From Anarhynchus alexandrinus (taxonomy: Eukaryota > Chordata > Aves > Charadriiformes > Charadriidae): a stretch of 64,000 nt of DNA. The stretch is from the NCBI GenBank assembly GCA_008711295.1, contig VUYV01000147.1, forward strand, positions 1,926,577 to 1,990,576. The letters run 5' to 3'. The position numbers were made by a program, and so were the translations under genes. The notes beneath the pieces are model-generated. The model had not been told where the DNA came from and ran no database searches. It was given only the letters and a program-made list of their open reading frames with translations. Shown one piece after another: positions 28,801 to 40,800 of this stretch; the stretch's first letter is position 1, and every line of letters begins with the position of its first letter.

Positions 28801-31800
28801 CTGTAAACTCTTGAGCTTGCCAGGAAACATTACTCCAAGATTTATCTTCTTTTTGGTAAGGCCTGTGTTGCCTCATAAAAGAGAAGCTTCAGGTGTGAAC
28901 TAGTCTGTCTGTGCCAGTCAACACATAACATTTTTACTACTGATTCATTTCCTTATCCTAATGAGAACTCCTTCTTAGGAGGCAGCCATTCATGCACACT
29001 GTGGGAGCAGCAAAGTAGTCTTCTAGGATATCTACAATTTTCTGTTGCCTGCCTTCTCTCTAAAAAAGGGATTCCTTCCAATATGGAACCAGAGCTCTCT
29101 TAATCTGAAAGATCATTCCTATAAAATACCAAGAGAAAATTTGGAAGGAGAAGGATTTCATACATCACATCTAAAATTACTTAAGAGTATCTAACAAATT
29201 ACAATCCAGAACTGCAAACAGATGTGTGTATGACTCATCTCATATTTATGCACAAACTGATTTTTTTCTGAATTACTTGCAAGAATATATCTAAAAAAAG
29301 ATATTTGTGATTAACTGATGTACTGATATAGTTGGTGGGGGAACAAAAGTTCCAGCACACAGGCCCTTTGTTTAAAAATACTTAGTTAATTTACTTACCT
29401 GTTCACACTTCAACAGACAAAATGAATATGAATTAAGATTGAAGTCTTAAACAGTATACAAAAATTTATGAAACAACCCCACCAAAAAAACCTGAACCCC
29501 AACACCATAAAACACTGAAGACAAATCTTAAATAAAATAAAATGTGATAATGAACTTAACTGTTGCCTATAACAACACTGAGTTTTAGAACTGAGAAACA
29601 AGAAATATGTATTTTAAGAACTCCAAGGTTACAGTTAGAAGCAGATGATATGCAGAACTACATAATTTTGTTTGGTTTTATGGGAGGCATATACAAAGTT
29701 AATTATCCTTTCAAGGAAGGCCTATAGAATATGAGAAAAAGTACATTAACAAGCTATCAAAACAAGCATATTTCAAAATACTATAGCATAAAGATAACTC
29801 ACCAGTACTATAGTATCTTTTAAGTTCTGTGCGTCTGATGTCTTTCAGTTGATTGTATTTTTTCTTTTTCTTTTCTTTGTCTGGAGCAGTTTCCTTTTCC
29901 CCAGCAAATTTACAGTTGTCTTCAGAGGAACTGATTTGCTCCAAAATAACTTTACTTTCATCATCTTTCTCAGAAGGTGTTCTGGAAACAGGAGATCCAG
30001 GGGAATTGGCAGAGACAGTCTCGGTGTTTTGTTTGGCTTGCCTTTTCTTTTTCAAACTATGCATGAAGAAAAAACCCACAACGTTATGATGTAGCCAACC
30101 TCTATAGACAAGTGAACTCACTTGCTAACTTGATTTTACAAAAAAGGAATTTAATATCAGAATTCCTTACAACTCAGTAAAAACCACACACTTTGCATCA
30201 GTAACGTAGTAACTAAGATTATCCTACAGCATGCTCTTCAATCATCATATCATCATCTCAAGGATATCTTCTCAAGAATAATAAAAAAAGATAATAGAGG
30301 TAATAAAGTTTTTACTGTTGTTTAGTGAGGAGAAGGAATAGGGAAAAAGAAACAAAAACCATCAAAAAGTTGTTTTTTTTTAAACCATCATATATCTAAA
30401 CATAGAAACAAGATACTGAATCATGTTTTCAAGATGAAGCTTAGGATAAAATAAAACCTCAGATCATAATGCAACAGCTAACAACAATTTCATAGTCAAC
30501 TGCTCCTGCTTTATGAAGCTACTTGTTTTGATATAAACTTGTTATTTCTTTCCATTTTGTCCAAGGTTATCTCCCAGCGGCCACCCATGCTACTCCACGT
30601 CTGTTCTTGCACAACCCATACCACCTGGTACTCCAAGTGACACCCAGCAGCTCCCTCCCCAACGCGACCGACGTGGCCGCAAACTGCTTGTGCAGGAACA
30701 TTTCCCAGCTGCTATAGCTCTTCTGAGAGAAATCTTAACGAGCTGCCTATAAATATTCCAACTTATCACTATAGCAACAAGAGTGTTTTCTTTTTAGAAG
30801 ACTCCTTAAAGCACAGCTCAAGTGAGAAAGATGCTTCAGGAATCCTAACAGAATTTTCTGCTAAATCACTATCTTTAGCGCTGACTTTGCTTAGTGAGAG
30901 CAAAGGCTAGCTTTACAGGCTGAGGGTCAGCATCACTAAAATAGTCCTCAGTTAAGAACCACTCACACATACCACACAAAACAAAAAACTAATTTATCTA
31001 ATGATCCTTCCTTCTAGTAAATTAACTTTTAGTTACAAGGTACCTAAGGAAGGGAGTAGTATATTAATCTTGTTGATGCTAAAAACTTCATTACGTGCAC
31101 AGGAAGAATTATGTGTAAAAAATACAGACAATCAATGAGTCACCACAAATGAGAAAAGGTTATATGATCTCACAGCAGCAATTTACGTAAGGGAAAACTT
31201 AACGTATTAAGGTATTACTATAATGCAGGAATTTCAGAGATTCTTCCTTCCACCTTTTATATTTATACGCTATCATGATATTTTTCACGCTACAACATAA
31301 AAATAAAAGCACAGAGCATTTGAGAACTATAGTAAGATATTTCAGGCTACACACCATTAAAATCAGTTCCCAAGTTCAGAATATCCAGCTTCAGACCTCT
31401 GAGAAGGGTCAGTTTCCCAGACCACATGTGACCAACACCTTCCAGTGAAACATATCAAAAGATTGTCTTGCAAAGACTGTGTCTACCACACACACGTACA
31501 CATATTTCTTTAAAGCCTCCCAAAATATAACAGTAGGAGATTCACATTCTGCATCCAACTCAGTGAGGACGCTGCAGTTCCCCATTCATTCAAACCCACT
31601 GATTTGTAAGACAACTAGTAGTACTTCATGCTCTGTACAGCAAAAGAGATTTAGTGTGTGTGAAACTTTACAGATTAGGTCCTGACTACATATGAAAACC
31701 GACAGGTATTTACAAGAGATAAAAGTGAATAGAATACATCTATATAACAAATGAAGTATTTTGTTTAGACTAATGAAAATTTACATATGTAAAGGAAGCT

Positions 31801-34800
31801 TATTTTTGACTAATAAGACACAGTCCTGATCAAAAGCTGCTGTAGCAACCACAAAATATTACAGTCACATTGCATACACAATGTCTATATTTAGCCTTGG
31901 CAGAAATCTTTGCAAAGCAGCCCTCTACACTGAAACGGCATATCCTTACCACGGTTGTACTTGATTCCAGACTTGTAAATGCGACACATCCCTGACGTTT
32001 TACCCTAGTGACTCAACAATCATCCTGCACGTGTGCGTATCACAGGGTATCCAAATCATCTGCTTCAGTAGATGAGAACTGGCAAGCACCCAGTGGCAGC
32101 CCCATTTCTACTCACACTGCATCAGAGACTTCTGTCCTCAGATTCCTAGTCTATTTGTTTTGATCACAAACTGTTGAGGAAGCTTTCTGTAGTATAAATG
32201 TAGTATCTCAAAACAACAAAAAAAGCTGCTAATGGAAACATAGAACCTCTTCGGGGAGGAAAAAAGAAAGAATAAAGAGAAAAACCTCTCTAGAGGTCAA
32301 CAGTCCTCGTGATGATACTAACAGCTTCTGTCAGTATTTTCCTTAAAACATACTCATTTGAACTAGAGTTTTCAAATTTGCCCCAGGCAACTTTAAGAAT
32401 AAAGAGCTAAAACAGAACTGGTCCTTTAGTGACAGAAAAGAGGAAAGCAGAAACGACCGTCTGAACTGACTGACTGCAACATAACTAACAGACTGATGCT
32501 TCTCCTTACAGTATTTAATCTTGCCTGATTCCCACATACTACAGCCCACTGAAAACCTACAGTATCCCCAGCACACTCCTGCTGCTGCGAATTGACAGTG
32601 CCACAGGCACTTTTCAGGTAAGAGTGATCAAGAATCTGGGCACTCCATAATTTCTATTCCTTCCTCATATCAGGCCATCAGGTTACCAGATAGCGCCAAG
32701 ACTACTCCTCCTGCCCACTGCTCTGGTTTAAGGCAATGACCATCCAATTCTCAAAGCAACAACTTTGGCACTAGAAAAAATATGAGATGAGGGCCAAATA
32801 TGCATGACATTGATCACAGGACTCTGAGATACTGCAACTCTGCCTGGGGTTAAGATCTCTGCTTGGAAGATGCTACTTTTAGAGATCTCTAAAGCCTGGC
32901 CAAAATTACCCAAAACACTCCACTCACTCTTGAAAAACCTTGACTATAATACCCCCAAGAACCAAAATAAGCCTTAAACAGCATTTAAAACCACAACAAG
33001 AGCCTCAAATTTATTATGCTTTTTGACATTATGTGCACTCTCTTAGTAAAGCAAATACAAAATCCAGTATACATAAGGCAATTCATTATTAACACACACT
33101 GGTATGGTGCAGCAGAGATTGGGCTGTGAAGAGCACAGTTGGAGGGTTTACTACATCTTAAACAAAACTCCATCCCCTTGAGGCACCCCCTGCAGCCTGC
33201 ACTTGCCCTTATGTCACTGACCTGCACATCCCAGCAAGGCAGACTGGGCACCCACACAAGCTGCCAGCCCCTCTCCCCCTCAGATTTCAAACCCATCACC
33301 TCCTGAAGAAGTTTGAGGCTGAAGATCTCATCAGCTTTTCTCCCAGCTCTCAATTATTTGCTACCCTTCACAGCAAAGCTTGCCATGGAAGATGGCTTTA
33401 AGAACACTTTGTCAAATTATTTCCTTTTTCAAGTACTTTGGAATATTTCGAGTGGCTCTGTTCAGTTTTAAAACTAAATAAAAGTAATATTCAGTCTTGT
33501 CCTAATGGTTATGACAGCAAAAGGAAGCTGAAGGCCAAATAAATAGATAAATGAAACTCCTCAGTTTGACCAGTGTCAGGTTTTGCAACTAACACAGCCT
33601 TTCAGGCAAAACCATATGCATCTTTTCCAGTGAATGGATAAGGTGTTACTGCAGAAGATGTTTGGTTTTCAGTATCAGAGTCAATTGATATGTTGTGTTT
33701 CACTAGGAAAGTTGCTGGGGGAAGGAAGGAGAGAAAAAGGGAGGGCAGAAGAAACAAACAGCTTATCTGCAAAAACACTCCGGTTTCTGAGGAAAGAGTC
33801 CTACACATCTGTAATTTCATTTAGACGCCAGATAACATTTTTTAAGCTAATTGGTTCTGACAGGCAAAACATTTCTTCTGAATTTATACGGAGGCATCCT
33901 TTTACAGCTCCTCAAAATGTTTTCTGAGCAACAACTGATAAGACATTTTCTAAGTCTGTCCAAATACAGAGTTTTCCAGTCTGTTACTGTTCACAACAGA
34001 TGGCATGAAGGCTTTTCCATTGAGTCCCATAGAATCAGAGAAACTGGTTCTTCATGGGCACTGTGACTTGGCTGCAGAGATCTTTCTGGCACCTATCCTA
34101 CAGAGGACAGGAAGCAGAGACTTTCTGCAACACAGTGACCATTCTCATAACATTTAGTAAAGACTAACGACCTGAAATTGACATAATTTCAGAGTAAGTA
34201 GACAGCTAAAAATACAAGATCAGCAGTGCTCACTTAAATTAATTTGCAACTGACTGCTTAATAGCTTGGGCACTGACTTACAGGAAAAGAGCTAGGAAAG
34301 ATTTCAAGAAATGGCCTACTTCATCTTCCAGACCCAATTCTATTTGACTGCCTACAAAAGGCAAAGAAATTTCCATTTTTTAGAATAAACCAGCCTGAAT
34401 TTCCCATTATACTAACAAGGTAGGTGGTTAGTGTAAAAAGAAACCTGACCAGAGAAAGAAGGGGTGATATTATCTGCACAACTTTCACTAGAAGAATACA
34501 AGCAACCAGTAAAGCCGTGCAGCTCTGACACTGAGACAATAAAGAAATGGAAGTCTGACAATTTTTTTCTAGAAAATCCATTTGGTTTTGGTTAACACTT
34601 ACTCAACAGAGACGCCTAACAAACAATTGAATAGGACCCCATTTGATATACAATAATTAATCCCAGGCAAATATCATAGGATGTTCGAAAAAATTTGTAG
34701 GATAACAAGGCATGATTTTTATGATGTATCAGATTAATAAAAATCATACAGCATGGACAACTCCTGCTTTAGAAACAAAAGCATCTAACAAAGTGGCCCT

Positions 34801-37800
34801 CCAAAAATATAAAAAAAGAAGGTGGAAGGGAGAAGAAATCTTTATTTTATCTTGAAGCTGACACAGTTTTCCTTTTGGGAAATTTCCCACAATGTGCATC
34901 CTTTAAAATGTGCCTTGATATCTGGCATGCAATCAGCTTAACATCCTGCGCAGCACAAACAGATCATGTTCTACAAACGGTGGTTTTTTAATCCATTTAT
35001 GCATATATGCATAAGATCAGCACTTTAAAACACTTCGAACATCTTAATCTGTTTTGTTCCCATCAAGAACCCTGTTAATTTACTTTGTATATAAATGATA
35101 TACATCCCAATTATTTCATTCAGAATTAACCATTTTCATCTTAATTTAAATATCTACACTCAATATAATATGTACTAATTTCTTTGTACCCTACATGCCT
35201 TTCTCCACCCATCCAAAACAGCTAAATAAATCAAATTCATGACATTAAAAAAAAACCCCTGCATATAGAAACCTTAGAGTAAAAAATCCCCATTAGGCAC
35301 CCACTGGTCTGATCCTAGTCAGCTATTCTATTCCAGCCCACACAGATCATCCATCTCACCTTCACCTAGCTCAGTGCCAGCACGACTCAGCCAGCTCCGG
35401 GCACGGCTGTGCTCTCATCCCACCTGATGAAACCTGACAAGTAAGCAATCTCAGACAAAATAAAACATTACTGTTTGCAAAGCCAAAGGAAGTCAGACTG
35501 CTTGCCAGACCGTAAGGCTTCACTCCCGACCTCCTCAGTGTGGCTACTTTCACTTCACAACAGAAATGAATACAAAACCTTTCATCCTCAGTGAGAAATC
35601 CTCCTAAAACTAAACAGCATCCACCCTGCAAGAAAGCACGCTCCATGAAACACCAGCCATCTCAGGCTGGTATGCATCCTGTTTTGGAAACGAGCAAGCC
35701 ACAAGGCTGTATGTTTATATTAAAACAGACTATTAAGGCAAAAATAAGGGAGGGAATGATTATTTTTTTTTTATGACAGACTTAAAAATTAACTAGAGAG
35801 GGAAAAAAACCTATGAAAAAAAATAACTCTGAAACAGTTATCAAGGACAACACCGTTGTTGCAGTATGGTGGTTGCAGACACCAAAAAGTGTCCGTACTC
35901 TGGTCATTCCAAATGTCAAACAGCAACTACAGAAAGCTCTGATATTAGTAGCACAGGTCAAAGCTGGAAATGTCCACTTTAATTGGAACTCCTGTTACTA
36001 ATTTACAACAAATACCAGAACTAGGTTTCACACATGGTCAGTCATCAGCAATGCTCAAGAGCTGGCATTATCCAAAGAGTAAAGTGCTGTACTGACAAGC
36101 AGGGTATGCCCGTTTTCTTCCTGACACTGCCATTAGCTTACAAAAACAAGAACAAGTCACTCTATACCTCTGTTTCATCATCTGTAATGTGGAGGGAAGG
36201 ATTTGTAGTAAAGCTGTTCTGGAATTTTAAAGACATTGTAACCTTCTGATAGAAAAAAGTTCTTCGATTAAATGAAAATATGTTATTTTCTCCCCCTAGT
36301 CTTCTGAGTGATATCAGGGAATTTTAAATATCCCACTTAAGCCCTCTTATGCTTACTTTAGGGGGAAAAAGCAACATTACCATTTCCCAGGGTAAAACTT
36401 GAGAGTTTTGAGCTATCATAAAGTTTTTATTTTCTTAAATTTAAGAATACAGTGTTCCCACACAGCTTAATAAACTTTCTATTTTCAAAGGCAAAAAGTA
36501 TCCCCATCTTTTCTGTTTACTTAGCAGAAGAGCTTATGATGTATTCAGCACTCCATTACCATGACAACAATTTAATAAAATCTTTTCCATAGGGAAAGGA
36601 TTTTGGAAAGCTGTTTTGTTTGATTTAGACATCTATTTAATTCCTTCTCTTACAATCTCAGTTACTGCAGGCTCTCAAATAACAGCTTTAGGCAGAAGGC
36701 TAAATGAAGAAATCCCTCCCTTCGGATGACTCCTTTAACTTTGCCTGAAGTTCATTTAACAGGCTCGTTCAGTTAAACCCACACCGTAGTACCAGCCAGA
36801 CTCTTACCACACTCCCATCCTGCTCCTCCTCTTCTCTGCTAACGATGCCAGATACTTTCTTTCTCCCACTGTGGTGTTCATTAATCATTCCAAACCGCTC
36901 CTACACATGCAACAAATTCTTCCTGAAGTGGCTCAGCAAGACACTATCCCTGCACCAAAGCCCTGGCCAGGGAGGAACAGCATTGCCCCGTCACCTTCAG
37001 CTGGTGCTGGGCTTCAGCTGCTCTCCCATGCTTAGTGCCAGCTGCCCGAGCCACCACTCCCCTTGACGCCAGCTGGCTGAAACTGTAAGAAAAAGGGAAC
37101 TGTAGTTATATGACAGAGGAGGAAGTTACAGGGAAGCTACATGGATTCTGTACAGGAAAGTCACACCATATTAAAACTATTAAGATTATCTGACAAGGAC
37201 AATAAGCACATGGTAATCAGGCTGGCTGAAACACATCTCTAGTTTTCCCCAAAACTTTGATAAACTCCTCCCTCCCCGCCTCAGTTGAACACTCTTCAAA
37301 AAACCCAACTTCCATGAAACAAGAGGAAGGCCCTTTTAAATTAGTAATTGATTAACATAGGGAAACAAAGTGCAAGAATTGAGAACGACCCAAAAGAAGA
37401 AAGATGACAACAGGGTACATGGAGAGCTGTAGGAGATGTGTACTGCTCCATACAGTCATCGCTGCACATCCACTTTCTCACATCAGGTAATCACAGAATG
37501 GTTTGTGTTGAAAGGGACCTTAAAGATCATTGAGTTCCAACCCCCCTGCCACAGGCAGGGACACCTCCCACTAGACCAGATTACTCGAAGCCCCATCCAG
37601 CCTGGCCTTGAACACCTCCAGGGACGGGGCATCCACAACTTCTCTGGGCAACGTGTTCCAGTGTCTCACTACTCTGACAGTAAAGAGTTTCTTCCTATTA
37701 TCTAATCTAAATCTACCCTCCTTCTGTTTAAAACTGTTACCTTTCATCCTATCACTACATTGCCAGATAAAGAGTCCTTCCCCGTCTTTCCTGTGGGCCC

Positions 37801-40800
37801 CCTTTAGGTACTTGAAGGCAGCTACCAAACTTCCCTGATAATACAAGCAGCAGTTTTAGTATTGATTAAATCAACTGAAAGCAGTCGGAAGGAAATTTAG
37901 TGCTTAGTGACTCAAATGGCAATAAACATTTACAACAAAGCAATAAAACAGAAGATGAAAATCAACAATCATTTAAAGCAAAATCCATGGGAAACGTGCC
38001 ATACATGGTGCAGCGATAACATAGCTGGAACCCACCTCCAGGAAAAAATCTCAGGGAATGGTATTTTAGTATTTCTTGTATGAGAAGTACCAAGGGCACC
38101 ACATTAAATTCTTTCAAGAAATACTTTCAGAGAAGGTGAAATGCAGCTAAAAGCAAATAGCTCAGGCATGTTGTGTTTTCCAAAGACATAAACAGGTACA
38201 AAAAGCATCTGTGAAAATTCATCATGGCAGGGCCCATTAGAGGCTATGGAGAACACAGACACAAGGATACAGTCTTTTTTAATTTTTTGCTCAGCAAGTA
38301 CCTACACCGCAAACTGCTAGAAGCCTGTACACCTGTGGGCACACTCATGAAGGATCCCTGCATGCATTCACTTTTTTTTTTTTTTTTTTTTTTTGTTGGA
38401 AAGAGAGGATCTTGATAAGATTTTTATTTTTAGATTTTTTTTTTTTTTTTACAACATAAGCTTATTCTGTGTGCAGGAGCTAGACTCTGAAGTCTCTTTC
38501 TGAACGTGAATTTCTCAGAATTGCTTTCCCATGTGCCTGTGTTTTGAATGTGTGGATGTGTATAAATACATAAAAGAAAAATATAGTGTCTTGTAGTCCT
38601 TGTGGAGCCTTTTTCTATAGGTCAATAATCTTTAAGGAGCTCTTTCATTTTAAAACTTTAACTCATTTCCGGGGGCATGACTCTTCACTTTGTCTTGGGG
38701 TCAAGTTCAAATGACTCCAAAATTTACAGACTATTTGAATTAATTAGTTGTGCACTTATGTGCTGACAAATAATGCTATAGTCATTCTTTCTAAGCAGAG
38801 AGCTTTCTCTTTTGAGAATTGCATATTTCAGTCTTCAACAAGTGGTTAACGTCTGTAGCTTAGAGCTCTAAACATTTAAACAAAGGCACCTAAAATAGTT
38901 CTAAGTCTAAAATAATAATTGAATGAAATGTTGGATTGATTCTTCTTGTTACACTGGTCCACTTAGAACTTCTTATGTGGACCCCTTGTACACAAGTCTG
39001 CTGTTGATCCTCTTTTTGGGATTTACTTCAGTTGATTNNNNNNNNNNNNNNNNNNNNNNNNNNNNNNNNNNNNNNNNNNNNNNNNNNNNNNNNNNNNNNN
39101 NNNNNNNNNNNNNNNNNNNNNNNNNNNNNNNNNNNNNNNNNNNNNNNNNNNNNNNNNNNNNNNNNNNNNNNNNNNNNNNNNNNNNNNNNNNNNNNNNNNN
39201 NNNNNNNNNNNNNNNNNNNNNNNNNNNNNNNNNNNNNNNNNNNNNNNNNNNNNNNNNNNNNNNNNNNNNNNNNNNNNNNNNNNNNNNNNNNNNNNNNNNN
39301 NNNNNNNNNNNNNNNNNNNNNNNNNNNNNNNNNNNNNNNNNNNNNNNNNNNNNNNNNNNNNNNNNNNNNNNNNNNNNNNNNNNNNNNNNNNNNNNNNNNN
39401 NNNNNNNNNNNNNNNNGAAGGTTTGTGCTGCGAGGGCTGGGAGACGGGCAGCTTTCCCTGCTGCAAAAAGCAAGGAAACAGTGACTCTGCTTCTGTAACA
39501 GCAGCAGGGAGGAGTAGAAATTGTTGTTTTCTTCATAAAGAGGATTTTCATGTTGAATAAGTTGACTCATAAGTGAAGCCACCTGCATGACTTTGCTGAC
39601 CAGTAAGGTCAGGGGGATCCAAAAGTAACCGTGGTCAAGAAGTCAGTGATCAAAATGAAGTAAAAAAATTCAATTATTTCTTTATTTAAATAACCACTAA
39701 AAGGGATATCTTAGAGAGGAAGAGGACTGAGATTTAAAGCACCTGTCTGCATTAGCTTTTGCTTTTATTTAAAAAGTTTGCTTTGAAAATTAACATTTAA
39801 ATGTCAAGGCACCCTGCATCATTGCACCATTCTGTACGGCAGGAAACTACAGATTTAATACAGCTGTAAACAAAAGTAGCTTAAAAAAGAAAAACACAGA
39901 AAAAAACCACGCAACTTCTTCTTTTCTTCTTATTAATAGAGAAGATGAGGATCAAAAAAAAAAAAGCACTAAAAGGGAAGCCAAAGTGATGGTTTTAAGT
40001 GCTAAATGCTTCTTTCATAATGATGCCAGAATTATCCAAATGTTGCCATATATTTCTCAGGGATTCTGTTAACCACAGCTGGAGCTCATAGCATAAGAAA
40101 TGCTGTGCACGTGCTTACAAACAGGTTGCAAACTCATCTGCTCAGGAACAAATTTACAGCAAGAAGCATGGTGACACAAGTGGAAAAAGGTTCTATTTAA
40201 AGTATTTCAAAGTAATCGTTAAAACCAAATCTCAACGAACCCACTGTGTGTCTCAGTTCTATATTTGCATTCATTGTCCCCAAACAACTTGTAACCTGTT
40301 TTGCATGTTAGACAGTTTAATGGGCTCTCTGAATAGAGTTCCTATTTACTGACACTCTGTCAGCATAGAAGAGGAAATGCCCAAGTGTGCTGAAGATCCT
40401 GTTACATGGATTAAGTTCTAAAAAACACCCAGCAATGCTGCTATTGGGTGGGAAAAAGAGGAATCTGTGGCTTCAGTGTTTGGAATAATGACTGATACTG
40501 TCTCATACAAGGGGTATTTCATGAGTGAGAATGATAATTCCCCTCCACCCAGAGGAGGTGTTTCCATCAATGCTTCTATACAAAATAATATGGCACCACC
40601 TTTTTAATACTATGGTCAAAAGATCATTAACCATAAAGATGACGAGACAGGGTAGGGCTTGTATACATGGGACAGTCACATGCCAGGCATGTACATGCAT
40701 ATGAGAAGTTGCATTGGTACCTTATGCTAAAATGAGTACTTGACATGGCCTGATATTTTTCAGTACCCATACCATTATACTAGTGTAGTAGGTCCTCCAT

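Larger units (their letters stand above)
5963..29802 (-). other. NCOA7: NCOA7 intron 2 (about 24 kb)
   Basis: The intron runs from donor GTGAGT (29802) to acceptor CTCTTTAG (5963). It contains the CpG-rich block and candidate first exon (6650-7230), a GA microsatellite (8290), the poly-T/N junction (9132-9156), a CR1 copy (18474-19450), a weak CR1-like piece (21925), CA and CT microsatellites (22054, 28046) and an inverted repeat at 18041-18078. Open frames elsewhere in it, including those around 11560-12055 and 12713-13189, show no protein family I recognise. Confidence 0.9.

Noticed and set aside
38923..39588. Several open frames of 147-192 codons across 39038-39416
   Set aside because: They exist only because the run of N is translated as unknown residues.
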